Source: Priapulus caudatus
Taxonomy: Eukaryota; Priapulida; Priapulimorpha; Priapulimorphida; Priapulidae
Length of the DNA stretch: 21,925 nt
Assembly (NCBI RefSeq): GCF_000485595.1
Contig: NW_014577103.1
Coordinates: 719,372-741,296 of the forward strand
Reading direction: 5' to 3'
Below, one piece after another: positions 8,683-19,500 of the stretch. The notes beneath the pieces were generated by a model. It was not told the DNA's origin. It did not search any database and worked only from the letters and a program-made list of their open reading frames with translations. The translations under genes were made by a program, and so were the position numbers. Every line of letters starts with the position of its first letter. Within the stretch, counting starts at the first letter, position 1.

Positions 8683-11127
8683 TCAAGACTTGATGTGGGT
8701 TCTAATGTGCATCTTCAGAGTTGGTATATTTTTCTGCTCTGTCTTGCACACGTGGCACCTGGTGAAATTGGGTGTAACGTAAATATACACCTTAGTAAAT
8801 TACCATGTGTATTACAGTAAGTTAAACACACATTAACAATGTTAACGCACATCAAATTTTGAAAATCTACAGTATGCAGTTGACCACAGTGGTACATGTA
8901 AATGCAAAAGGTATTTGAATTACTTACACTAAAGGGTTTTTCAAAAGTTGTCCAGCATTACTTTGGTCCACAGCCACCTTGCCACTTTGTTCTATCTGCT
9001 CGATGACATCTAATGTTAAATTGTAACATATATGAATACATCTGAATGCTAATCGTACTTCAATTACATCACAACACACTCGTGCACTATAGTGCAAAGA
9101 AATCAGTATTTTAAACCACCGAGAGCTTGATATAAGCTAAGTGACATATGCATATCCAGAAAACAATCCTCACAATTGACCCAGGAAGTTTCAAACCAAC
9201 CCATGCGTCCATTCGTGTGTGCATCTGTGCTTGCGTGTGTCTGTGAGTGCGTACATACGTGTACGTGCGTGGATGCATGTGTGTCTGCATGTGTGGGTGC
9301 GTGCATGGATACGACAGTAAATAAACACTTACTTTACTACTCAAGACACACTGAATCACTTGTGCTTCAAATAATTATCAACCCTTCAATTGATTACTGT
9401 ATTGGAAGGTATAAACAGTTACACATGCAGGTTGGACCCTGGTAAAATGTCAACTCCAGTGGTCTGGTGCGAATTGAAAATAATGGTATTTAATTTGTGG
9501 AACTGCTGCTTGGCGATGCCGAGATTTCATGCGATTTAAACAAAACGTTGTTCACAGATTGACTGTCACTCACAGTGGTTTGTGGTTATTTCGAGCTTTT
9601 ATGTACTCTTCAATATGGTGCATGAGAGGTCAAGAGGTAGTGATGCATTGTTATTTTTGGTATTATTTCCCTGAACTTTGCTGGTTCAGAATTTTCAAGT
9701 GTTCAGCACTGGCCTGGTACCAAGAGTGCTGGATTACGGGGGTGCAACCTGTTTTAAAATATTGATATTCTTATGTCTACTGTTATCCTTCTTCAAAGTA
9801 AACACAACATACCTTTACTATCAAGAAAATAGTCAGTCGTAAACGAGTTCCAGTGTTTCTTTGTCTTTAGGCAGGGTGAATCAAAGTCTTGGCTGATCAC
9901 ATGCATGTGGACATGGCTAGAACAAAGATGCTGTATTCACAATTCCTTCAAAAAGATTCTATTCACATCTACATGACCTAAATCTATAAGCAAAATGCAC
10001 TGTTATTACTAATTTGTAACTATCTAAAATGAGTAAATTGTCTGAAATAAAAAATATAATAAGATAAGCAGATCTCACAAATATTGATAACACGCATTGT
10101 AATTATGAGCAACATGTTTTAATTACCTCATGCTCGGTACTGCGTGATACCCAAACCGAAACTTCAGAGCTTTGCTTGATCTGAATAGAAAGATAGAATA
10201 ATAAACAGTTTAATTAATGATAAATTGATTAATAACATATTTAAAAAGATAGACAGATCACCTTTTCAAGAGAGAGTAAGAAATGCTAGAAAGAAAGAAG
10301 TAGAACTCATTACACCAGGGCAGAAGAAACTGAAGAAGACCAGCCAAACATTAGATAGAAAAAACCAATTTAGACATAAAGATGATGGGCCCAAGGAAGG
10401 AAGACGCTGAGGCCGGTAGCATATGGCAGCAGAAAGTCTACTTCAAGCTGACCCCGTAATGGTAGGTGACAAGAAAATAAAAAATACAGCTGTAGGTATT
10501 AGTTCCTGTTTGAATCACACGTACTAGGGAATAAACAGATTGATCTAAATGCATTTGTCACTCACTTTTCAGCTAGCTCCACACCCCTTTTCTCTATGTG
10601 TTTTAACAGAGGAAGGTGGTCCCTTGAGAGAGCTTTGAGGTTAGGTATGCTCTCATGTGGTAGAATTAGGAAATGGAACCTTGCCTGCAATGAAACATAA
10701 CAAGCTACCATACATATATTTCATGAAGCCTACCTAATAGTAATATAATCAGCGCTTTGTGGAAAGAGCAAACAATGATATAAATAAGGTGTATACATTT
10801 ATGTAATACAATATGAACAGCGCATGCGCAACAACTGCTCGGACGAATAGCGCATACGAACAGGTGTCCGATGCTTGGACGAATATCCACGTCCGCTACA
10901 GTTACTGAGTTAGTTACAGTGCCCTGACAGTAGCATACTTACATACTCAGACTGACCTTTGGGTATTTATCCTTGATTATTACTACCATTTCGTCCCTAT
11001 CCACCCGAAGTTCCGGATCATCCATTGACGCTTTTAGGCCAAGGCTCCAGTGTCCCTTTTTCGCTAGGGGACCTACGTTATTTTTTGACGAATTACCTGG
11101 CTCATGCAATTTTCTTTTCGCTGCCAT
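8683..11127 (-). CDS. APTX: Aprataxin (FHA-less), HIT-domain DNA 5'-adenylate hydrolase, six exons
   Basis: Nuclear repair enzyme that removes AMP from 5' DNA ends left by abortive ligation. Minus-strand exons: 11127-10957, 10684-10566, 10180-10127, 9916-9813, 9009-8928, 8758-8683. All junctions are GT-AG and in phase (606 nt, 201 aa). Residues 1-24 are basic (MAAKRK, possible NLS). The catalytic domain starts at [11 protein letters not shown] (25-35), followed by [10 protein letters not shown] and ARFHFLILP (~48-66) and [11 protein letters not shown] (~104-114). The HIT triad is H116-V-H118-M-H120-V, followed by [11 protein letters not shown] and KKHWNSF. The C-terminal finger is C178/C181/H194/H198. 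By family alignment H118 is the active-site nucleophile. The N-terminal FHA domain of vertebrate aprataxin is absent: an in-frame stop lies at 11256-11254 upstream of the ATG. The loop between GVELAEK and SSKALKF is shorter than in human. It converges on the OVO gene and diverges from the Gig2-like gene. Exon 1's donor, GTCAGT, is the weakest. Confidence 0.95.
9205..9310. repeat. TG/TGCG-rich tract inside an aprataxin intron
   Basis: An imperfect GT-rich run (GTGTGTGCATCTGTGCTTGC and onward) in the intron between APTX exons 4 and 5. The open frames across it are low-complexity His/Thr or Val/Cys strings. Confidence 0.8.
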
Positions 11128-11919
11128 AGTTTTAGATATGCCCAGACTTAATTTTAGACCTAGTATGGCTATGTCACCTATCTGCCTTGCAATTTTGGTT
11201 ACGTACCCTACATATAATACCCGAAAGGGTAAACTTATTACAGCTAAACTGCGTTACAGTCGCATGTAAATGTATATCGTTGCACATAAATAACACAATA
11301 CTCATTATATCACATAATAGTAAATTGCTCATCTATTTTTAGTATTAGTAGTATTACTACTATTAGTATTAGTAACTGTGCAGAGTTCAGTTTACACATG
11401 AATATGCTGCGTGTTTTGTTGTTGAAAATCAGCGCCACCACCACAAAATATCACGTGACGAGCAAACCTTCGAGTGAGACCAATCAAATAACGTCCCCTA
11501 GAATGCATCGAAGAAAAATTAAAAAAACCGTTCTTACGCACGTTATGAACTAACTATATTATATTTATACTATAACGCGGCTCTAGCAATTAAGGTCAGA
11601 AGGAAATAATCACAATTGCACAGAGCTTAAATTCGATTGGATGTTCTAATAATGATTAGCGAGTAGAAAACAATAGTAGAGCCTAATCATTGTTTTTGCG
11701 GACGTTCTCGAACCGCTTTGTTTGCGATAATTAAACTAGTAGGAACGCGTGTCTTTGGTGTTGATAGACAAGGCCCTAATAACAAGTAATTTCGTTAGCC
11801 GATTGCCAATAATTAGGATAATATTAATTTAATGGACAGCTTATTTTATTATTGCTAATTTTTACTGCATTTCAACATTACAATTTACAGTTCTATGATT
11901 TTTGTGTCGTACCGGTACA
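11128..11919. promoter_or_regulatory. Divergent intergenic region between aprataxin and the Gig2-like gene
   Basis: The two start codons face away from each other across ~790 bp, so this spacer should contain both promoters. Visible motifs are TCACGTGA (11451-11458, a palindromic E-box of the USF/MITF type) and CCAAT (11480-11484). An ATTAGT/ACTACT microsatellite with dyad symmetry lies at ~11338-11375. A pyrimidine-containing acceptor (ATTTACAG, ending at 11890) suggests the Gig2-like gene may have an upstream non-coding exon. I see no interferon-type GAAANNGAAA element. Confidence 0.55.
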
Positions 11920-12882
11920 ATGGTGAACTGTGATTCAGAATCACTATATCTGAGTTGCAAGAACCTACATCGCAATGCGAGTTTGGACCATTTAGAGAAA
12001 TGTCTTCACGATTGTTTAGAAAAAGCCGCATCTAACGATGCACTGCGAGACGTTTCCGCTTCGTATGGTGAAGGTGGTGAACTGGAAGCGAAAAGTCTTT
12101 TGATTATTCTTTTCGTTATCGTCGTGGTCGTCATCGTCATGTGCCCATTTATATGCACCCGGTGTCTGCGTCGAAATTTTGTCGGAATTAATGACAGGAG
12201 ACCGATTCCTCTGTGTCCACCCCATACCTCGATCATACCAGATTGCTGTCATTACAGAGGTTATTGCTGGTGTTCGTTGTGCAGCTTGTGCTTAGCACAT
12301 GTATGGATCCAGCTACAGAACTTCACCATGAGTTTTCGACAAAATGTTCCGCCCGCCACCATTGGCACTATGATAATGTATCATGGGACAACGAGAGAGT
12401 CAGCATCTCAGATTTTTGAAAATGGCTTCCTTCCATCTGAAAGAGGGCTATTAGGATCTGGTGTATACATGTCCCGGGACCGCGGCAAGGGATGTGGTTT
12501 CGCAGATCCGATCTTGTTAACCGCAAAAGTAGACGTTGGCAAATGTCTGGAGGTCCGAGGAGGCAGGAACAGATCGTGGCATCAAAATGGATTCGACTCT
12601 GCTTGGATACCAAAGGGTACGATATATTTCTCATCATATTCTGTGCGACGATTACGTTACACGATTTGCAAATGAATCGTGCAATAATGAAGCATTAGCA
12701 TTCGTGCGTATTTGATAGAATATTCCCATTTCTTTGTATTAAACCCCGTATTTGTATCTGCAGGAACCATAACACAGCGAGAAGAACACTGTATATGGGA
12801 TCCATCAAGAATACATGTCTTGTTTGCGATCAACATTAAAACAAACGAAGTTGCTAGTCAACAACTACTAACCGTTAACTAG
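11920..12882 (+). CDS. Gig2-like PARP-domain protein with an N-terminal membrane helix (two exons)
   Basis: C-terminal half resembles the PARP-like domain of Gig2 (fish virus-induced gene 2) proteins; enzymatic activity is unproven. Exons are 11920-12616 and 12764-12882; a 147-bp intron (GTACGA...CTGCAG) splits Gly233. Product is 271 aa. The ATG has a good context (acaATGG) after an in-frame stop at 11896-11898. Residues 1-58 are hydrophilic with no clear signal peptide. Residues ~60-79 (LLIILFVIVVVVIVM) form a membrane helix followed by basic residues, suggesting a cytosolic C-terminus. Residues 75-124 are cysteine-rich. The domain shows MIMYHGTT (H155), GLLGSGVYMSRD (Y183), VDVGK, SWHQNGFDSAWIP and, after the splice, REEHCIWDPSRI (E239/E240). 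H, Y and E fit a PARP-type triad. Reading through the intron loses the final motif and adds an unrelated tail. A second ATG (12328, accATGA) could start a soluble domain-only form. I cannot exclude an unrecognised intron in the cysteine-rich part. Confidence 0.85.
12617..12763 (+). other. Short intron of the Gig2-like gene
   Basis: Donor G|GTACGA, acceptor TTTGTATCTGCAG. It is partly open in frame (to a stop at 12673-12675), so simple ORF calling hides it. The acceptor exon continues the family pattern exactly: AWIPKG then TITQREEHCIWDP. Confidence 0.85.
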
Positions 12883-12942
12883 CACTGCACCTCAAACCTC
12901 TACCGCGCGTCGTTATCTATGGGTCTTCTTGCATCAATTTAT

Positions 12943-12948
12943 ATTAAA
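12943..12948 (+). terminator. Candidate polyadenylation signal (ATTAAA), Gig2-like gene
   Basis: ATTAAA 60 bp after the stop codon, just before the foldback MITE. No AATAAA is seen nearer. Confidence 0.3.
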
Positions 12949-12972
12949 TTAAATTATCACACATATATATAA

Positions 12973-13110
12973 TATCAGGAGCGTATATTGAGCAAATATA
13001 TTTGTCAATTACGCCATTACGTACGCGCCATTACGTAGGCGCCATTACGTCATTACGCCATTACGTCAATTACGTCATACAAATATATTTGTCATTATAC
13101 GCTCCTGATA
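12973..13110. mobile_element. Foldback MITE with perfect 15-bp terminal inverted repeats
   Basis: TATCAGGAGCGTATA at 12973-12987 is the exact complement of 13096-13110. Each end also carries the internal palindrome CAAATATATTTG. The centre is a tandem array of GCCATTACGTA-type units (about five copies in 13010-13075). It is 138 bp with no coding capacity. A partial copy of its right half recurs at 16079-16122. Confidence 0.85.
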
Positions 13111-13111
13111 A

Positions 13112-13161
13112 TATAGAATGTGTGTGTGTGTGTGTGTGTTGTGTGTGGTGTGTGTGTGTGG

Positions 13162-13194
<33 letters not shown>

Positions 13195-13303
13195 GTGTGT
13201 TTGTGTGCGCGGTAGTATATATATATACTATATATATATGTGTGCTGTGTGTGTGTTTGTGTGTGTGTTATATATATATATATTATAGTATATATATAGT
13301 ATC
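13112..13303. repeat. Alternating (TG)n and (AT)n microsatellites
   Basis: Runs of TG are interrupted by ATATAT blocks. The same order of MITE end, then TG, then AT reappears at 16079-16439, so this belongs to a duplicated block. Confidence 0.95.
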
Positions 13304-13925
13304 ATCGGGCGGCGCCAGGTTTTTCTTAGGGGGGCGAAAACAGGGGCGTGTAAAGGAGCAGCGCGAAGGGGGGGTCTGGGGGGCTCCCCTAGGAAATTTT
13401 TGAAATAGACCCCTCAAGATGCGTTTTCTGCGCGAGCAGGGGGGGTCCGGACCCCTGGACCCCCCCCCCTGTACACGCCCCTGGAACTGTAGACTGATAC
13501 CGTGTGCGCTTGCACTGACGGGTGGAGTGCCAGGGGGTAAGATTCATGATTCATCATGCTGTCGTACGCAAAATATTTGGCGTAAATCTTGTGTACGCAA
13601 TCGACGTTGCTTAGTTGCAGATTCATCACACAGCTATTTAGTAAATTTCGAATGATTTCGCGTACGCAAGCGAGGCCGTTTTAGGTGCGATTCATCAAGC
13701 TAAAATTTACGTAAACCTTTGGGTAACCTTTACACGAGCTGACGAGGTGCCGTAAACCACTCGAAATTTCCGCAAGTGTTTCCAGCATACCGCAGCAATG
13801 CATTATTTTATTGAGAAAACATTATAAGTTACTACTCAACTAAAAATAAATAAATAATTACCATACTACACAGACAGGCGCGCCTTTGACGCTTTTTTTG
13901 TCATATAGCTTGGCATGTCGTTTTC
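13304..13925. repeat. Dispersed ~620-bp repeat, copy A
   Basis: Highly similar along its whole length to 21302-21925, same orientation. It starts at GGGCGGCGCCAGG in an AT microsatellite and has G/C-rich blocks (~13330-13490). GATTCATCA and GTACGCAA motifs, a TTTACGTAAA block and an AT-rich tail (AAATAAATAAATAATTACCA) follow. Differences from copy B are largely single-base indels. I see no coding capacity, so it is a non-autonomous mobile element of unknown class. Confidence 0.9.
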
Positions 13926-14500
13926 GTTATAAGCGAGGTCGTTAGTTAGCGCGTGTTACGTGCACCGTCTAGGCCCGTGGCCGTCGCGCACGTTGGTACG
14001 TGCACCACGCACGCCACGTTGTAGTGCACACAAGCACGCAGCGTGTACGTACACCACGCAGGCGCACGCGCACGCCCGTGTACGTACCGCAAGCACGCAC
14101 GTGTACGTGCCCACGCACGTCACGTGTAGCGTGCACAACAAGCCACCGCACGCACGCACCGTGACGCACGTGTACGTTGCACACACACGCACGCAACGCA
14201 CCGTGACGCACGGTGGTACGTTGCAACACGCACGCAACCAACGGCACGCACGGCAGTACGTGTCGCTAACTTTCGCATCGAGTGTGTGAACACAATAAAC
14301 AACGAAATGAGGACAACTATCACAAATCTCCCCAGCACTCTGTAGACAGAGCCTCAGAGCCATATGGTTTACATGAGCAAGAGAGGCGTCAGTTTGGTTG
14401 CGCTATGGTATGTGTCGGCAACAAGTGTGATTGTTTATGCTAGGCACGCTCCCCTCAACAGCCAGGTCAGCTACGATGGCGTAGTGGATTTACAACTGGA
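13926..14500. other. Non-coding stretch with a GTACGTGC-rich tandem region
   Basis: From 13950 to ~14275 the sequence is built of variants of CACGCACG and GTACGTGCAC, a degenerate low-complexity array that gives Cys/Val/His/Arg nonsense ORFs on both strands. The rest (14276-14500) has no recognised feature. Confidence 0.6.
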
Positions 14501-14720
14501 ATTCCATCACATTTGGCGTTACGCAAGGTGCTACGCCTGCGTTGATGAATGCGCGAACCTACGAGCTTGGCGTAGGTACTTTGTAGAAAACTCCTGTGTA
14601 CGCGATACACGTTTGCGCAACGGGTTGATGAATCCGGCCGCCGAAGTGCCTTAGTGCCCCCTGGTGGGGTCCAAGGGGGCAGAGCCCCTGCAGGGTCCGG
14701 GGAAGCTCTCAGAGTTTAGG
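14500..14720 (-). repeat. Inverted, diverged relative of the dispersed repeat end
   Basis: TTGATGAAT motifs at 14542 and 14626 with nearby TACGC/GCGC motifs, followed by G/C-rich GTGCCCCCTGGTGGGGTCC and GGGGGCAGAGCCCC. These mirror, on the other strand, the ATTCATCAA, GTACGCAA and G/C-block order of the 13304 repeat. The region may be the opposite end of a composite element. The similarity is weak and judged by eye. Confidence 0.35.
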
Positions 14721-15480
14721 CTAATCAAAGCCCGCTCAAATTGCTGGACAAAAAATTGATGCAGGGGAACCAAGGAGCAAGAACATATACCAAGGAGATG
14801 AAACCCCGGGGGGGAAGGACTCACCCCACATTCCTGTAGGATATCTTGGTGATGTGCCACTGCGAGTTAAAAATGGGGGGGGGCTCCTGGCTCTGGCTCT
14901 GGAACACACACCCACACACAACACACACACACACACACACACACGCATACACACACCTAACTAAAACCTAGACCGAAGGCATCTCACGAAGCCATACCTC
15001 CGGCCAGCGACATACGGCCATACGCCATACGAATCACGAACACACGAAAATAACCGACACGATATACGCCAGCGTACATCGTATGCTCGCTGCAGGCGTG
15101 GCGCGCTCAGGTCAGCAGGCAGGCCGCTCGTGGCTTGGCTCGCGTCGCTGACGCGGACTAAATATCAATCGCGTCAGCACACACACGACCACACAACACA
15201 CGGCGCCACGACAACAACCCTCACACACACAACACCACAACACACACACACACACGCGCGCGCTGCGCGCCGTGCGCAGCTATACGTGTAACACGAACCA
15301 CATACCTGATCACATAACGCTAACCGCTCGCACTCCGTGGGCGAGTAAAAATAAGATAACATGTAGAGTATTATTAGAGGTGCAGTCTGACGTATGTAAT
15401 TATAATTTATAAGTTTGTTAACCAACGCTCAAGTGTGGCGCTAACCTTTCCGCGCGGAAACAGCATCATCGACAAAATGA
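14721..15480. other. Non-coding stretch with CA microsatellites
   Basis: (CA)n runs occur at 14904-14960 and ~15174-15260. Between and after them I see no gene, only unique-looking sequence with CATACG motifs (15000-15090) and a GC-rich GCGCGCGCTGCGCGC block near 15255. Confidence 0.6.
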
Positions 15481-15895
15481 GGTCCCAACTTTGAAGACTA
15501 CCAAGGAATAACACTTGACATCGATTATGCAAATTTAGAGCACAGGTTTTATATGGATGATTCGACACTTAAATTTCGATGTTTTGCGATGAAAGTGGTC
15601 CAGCTTGTAGGCTACATCACTCACTCCATTTTTGGGCGATCCCCTATTATGTTGCAAGAATCTTCTCTTTACCTTTTCCTTGGGGCAATGATGACCCCCC
15701 CCCCTCACCATACATTTGGGCAAGACATTTGGCAAGAAGTGTTTTCTTTTTCTTTGTCTTCTTCTCTTTTCTTTTTTTTTTGCTTTTTTTATCTTCTTTT
15801 TTCTACTTGGCTTTCACTTTTTTTGGCAAATGATAGGGGGGCGACCGTCACCCCCTGCCCCCCCCGCTGTGGCACCGAACCCCTGGATATATATA
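15480..15895. repeat. Element end with T-rich tract and C/G-run terminus
   Basis: A long T/C-rich tract (15735-15825) is followed by GGGGGGCGACCGTCACCCCC, a C-run, and GGCACCGAACCCCTGG, then directly an AT microsatellite at 15888. The last part resembles the complement of the CAGGGGCGGCGCCA start of the dispersed repeat, which also abuts AT microsatellite. This may be the other terminus of an insertion. Confidence 0.4.
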
Positions 15896-15936
15896 TCTAT
15901 ATATATATATATAGTATAACGTGTGTGTGTGTGTGT

Positions 15937-16078
15937 TTTAATTTAGTTGAGGTGTCGCAATCAGAAAACATAACACGCACAAACAACCAATAGCTTTACC
16001 TTCATGGGCGCACGACTTGCAACACACGTACTTGCGCGCAGCGCGGCCGCACGGCACGCGCCAACTCATACATCTACA
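15937..16078. repeat. Duplicated ~140-bp block, copy 1
   Basis: Begins TTTAATTTAGTTGAG and ends CTCATACATCTACAC. It matches 16440-16582 in the same order (TTTAATTTAGTTTGAG, CGTACTTGCG, GCGGCC, CATACATCT). Its last bases are the start of a minisatellite unit. Confidence 0.7.
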
Positions 16079-16289
16079 CGTCATACAAATATATTTCAGT
16101 GTATACGCTCCTGATAATATAGGAATGTGGTGTGTGTGATAGTGTGTGTGTTGTGTGTGTTTGGTGATGTGTGTGTGTGTTGCTTGTTGTGTCTTGTGTG
16201 TGCGTATATATATATATATAGTATATAGTATATATATATATATATTATATAATATATGTGTGTGTGTGTGTGTGTTGTTTGTGTGTGTG

Positions 16290-16351
<62 letters not shown>

Positions 16352-16439
16352 ATATTATTGTGTTGTGTGTGTGGTGTGTGTGTGTGTGTGTGTGGTGTGT
16401 GATGTGTGTGGTTGTGTGTGGTGTGTGTGTGTGTGTGTG
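16079..16439. repeat. Partial MITE end plus TG/AT microsatellite block
   Basis: GTCATACAAATATATTT through CGCTCCTGATAATATAGGAATG (16079-16125) copies the right half of the MITE at 12973-13110. Long TG and AT runs follow, with the AT run ending near 16355. The order repeats that of 13074-13303. Confidence 0.85.
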
Positions 16440-16582
16440 TTTAATTTAGTTTGAGTATGACAGAGAAAACACGCACAGCAAGCACTACTTCCGCTCATGC
16501 GCGAACGGCTTGCACAGGCACGTACTTGCGCCGCAGCTGCGACGGCCCGCAACAGGACGCGGCCACTCCATACATCTCACAC
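16440..16582. repeat. Duplicated ~140-bp block, copy 2
   Basis: Counterpart of 15937-16078, leading directly into the large minisatellite. Confidence 0.7.
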
Positions 16583-19500
16583 ATCATCCCCCGTCCGCCA
16601 AATACGAAGCGCGCAACGCATTCATCTAGCACATGCAATCCCGCCGTCCGCCAACACGCGCACGCATACTCTACACATGCGAGGTAACAACCTGCGCAAC
16701 GCATACATCTACACATAAACTCCCCCGCACTCAAAACACGCGCCAGCGCAATACATCTACACATAAACTGCCCACGCACTCAGAACACGCGCACGCATAC
16801 ATGCTACACAGTCACTCTCCGTCCCGCAAACACGCGCGACAGCATACATCTACACATAAACTCCTCCTCCTCGAAATGCGCGCACCGCATATATGCTACA
16901 CATGCAACTCCCCGTCTCTCAACACGGGGCGCAGGTCCAGCGGGCGTGCTGGGTGGCGAGGTGCCTGTGAGAGTCAGCGCGCGCCGGACGCTGTAGGGCG
17001 CGCACGTCGATACATCTACACATCAACTCCCCCCGCTCCCGCAAACACGTACGCGCATACATCTACACAATCACTCCCCGTCGCGCAAACACGCGCACGC
17101 ATAGCATCTACACATAAACTCTCCGCCGCAGGCGTTCAAACACGCGCGAAACGGCATACATCTACAGCGCATGAAACTCCCCCGCACTCAAACACGCGTC
17201 GGGAGCACACCGGCGGGACTCGCACGCAATCACATCTACACAATAAACTCCCCCGCAGCGACCGCACAGCATAATCTACAGCATAAACTCCCCAGTCCCT
17301 CAAACACTGCGCGACGCATACATCTACAACATCACTGCGCCACGCGTCCCTAAAACACGCGCACGCATACATCTAGCAACGCATCAACTCCCCCGTCCTC
17401 AACACGTACACGCCATACATCTAACACATAAACTCCCGCCGATCCTCAATGCGGCGCACGCATATATCTAGCACATCAACTCCCCCCCGTCCTCAAAACA
17501 CGGCGGCGACGCATACATCTACAGCCATAAACTCGCCGCGCCGCGCACTCAACAAGCGCACCTCATGACATCTACAGCAATCAACTCCGCCCCGTCCTCT
17601 AAACAGCGTACACGCATAGCATACTAACACATAAACTCCCCCGTCCTCAAATGCGCGCAAACGCGATAATCTACAGCAACATCACTCCCCGTCCCTCGGA
17701 AAGAAGGCACGCGATACTCTTACATAAGCTCTCTTACCGCACTCAGAGCACGCGCACGCATACATCTACCACATAAACTCCCCCGTCCTCAAACAACGCG
17801 CACGCATACATCTACACGATAAATCCGCCCGCACTCAAACACGCGCCGACGCCATAACATCATTACACATAAACTCCCCGCACTCCAAACCGGCGCACGC
17901 ATTACATCTACACATAAACTCCCCCGCACTCAACACGCGCAGCATACCTCCTACACATAAACTCCTGCCCGCACTCAAACACGCACACCATACCTCTAAC
18001 ACATAAACCTCCCCGTCCTCGAACACGCAGCACGCATCAACATCTACAGCATAAACTCCCGCGCCGCACTCAAACCACGGCGGCACAGCATACATCTAAG
18101 CACATAAAACTCCGCCCGCCACTCAAACACTGAGGGGAGTGGACACGACGCGATACATGCTACACATAAACTCCGCCCGTCCCCAAACACGGCGCAACGC
18201 ATACATCTACACATAAACTCCCCGTCGGCTCAAATGCGCGCACGGCATGATATCTAGCACATCAACTCCGCCCGTCCCAAACACGCGCACGCATACCATG
18301 CTACACAATAAACTCCCCGCACTCAAAGCACGCGCGGAACGCAATAGCATCTACACATAAACTCCCTGGCCCCCCGCACTCAAACACGGCACACGCATAC
18401 ATCTACACATAAACTCCCCGTCCCCAAAGCACGCGCACAGCAATAACATCTAACACCATCAACTCGCCCCGTCCTGCAATGCGCGCGACGCCATATATCT
18501 ACACATAAACTCCCCCGGTCCCCAAACACGCGCCACGCATACATCTACACATAAACTCCCCCCCGCTCTCAAACACGCGCACGCACGGACATCTACACAT
18601 TAAACTCCCCCGTCTGCAGAAACACGCGCAACGCTCGTCATAACTACACATCGAACTCCCGTAGCTAGCCGTCCCCAAACACGGCACAACGCATGACATC
18701 TACACCATCAACTCGCCACCGTCCTCATGCGGCACACGCATATATGCTACACCATCAACTTCGCCCCGTCCTCAACACGCGCAGTCGGGCAAGAACACAT
18801 CTCACATAAACTCCCCCGTCCTCAAACACGCGCACCGCATTCATACTACAGCAATCAACTGCCCGCCGCCCCAAACACGGCGCACGCATACATCTACACA
18901 TAAACCTCCCCCACCGTCCCGCAAAACACGCCGCACGCATACACATCTAAACACAATAAACTCCCCGCGCACTCAAACACGCGCACCGGCATACATCTAC
19001 GACAGTAAACCACCCCGCGCCTCAAACACGCCGCACGCATACAATCTAACATAAAACTCCCCGTCCCCCAAGACACGCGCACGCATTACATCTAGCACAT
19101 AAACACTCCCGCCGTGCCTCAAACAACGCCGCGAGCGCAAACGATACATACTGCAACATATAACTCCCCGTCCTAAAACCACGGCGGTGCGCGGCGCCAG
19201 CGCACGCATACATCTACGACATCAACTCCCCCCGTCCTAAACGACGCCACGCATACATGCTACAGCATACTCCGCCCCCGTCCCCAAGCACGCGCACGCA
19301 ATTACATCTACACATAAAAACTCCCCCGTCCTCAAACACCGCGCACGCATACAATCTACACATAAAACTCTCGCGTCCCCCGCAGACACCGCGCACGCAT
19401 ACATCTACACATCAACCTCCTCCCCGTCTGCCAAACACGCGCACGGCATACATTCTACACATAAACTCCCCGTCCTCAAACCGCGCACGCATACATCTAC

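Noticed and set aside
10225-10410. 61-codon Lys-rich plus-strand ORF
   Set aside because: Lies within an aprataxin intron on the opposite strand; low-complexity charged peptide, no motif.
10973-11269. 98-codon plus-strand ORF
   Set aside because: It is the complement of aprataxin exon 1 and its upstream region; the minus-strand frame carries the conserved [11 protein letters not shown] and DKYPK motifs.
12368-12637. Minus-strand ORF and a +3 frame ORF within the Gig2-like domain
   Set aside because: Shadows of the PARP-like coding exon, without motifs.
13002-13403. 133-codon Cys/Val-rich ORF, and a similar one at 16146-16454
   Set aside because: Translations of TG and AT microsatellites.
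13956-14363. Cys/Arg/Val-rich ORFs on both strands
   Set aside because: They follow the degenerate GTACGTGC/CACGCACG array and are not genes.
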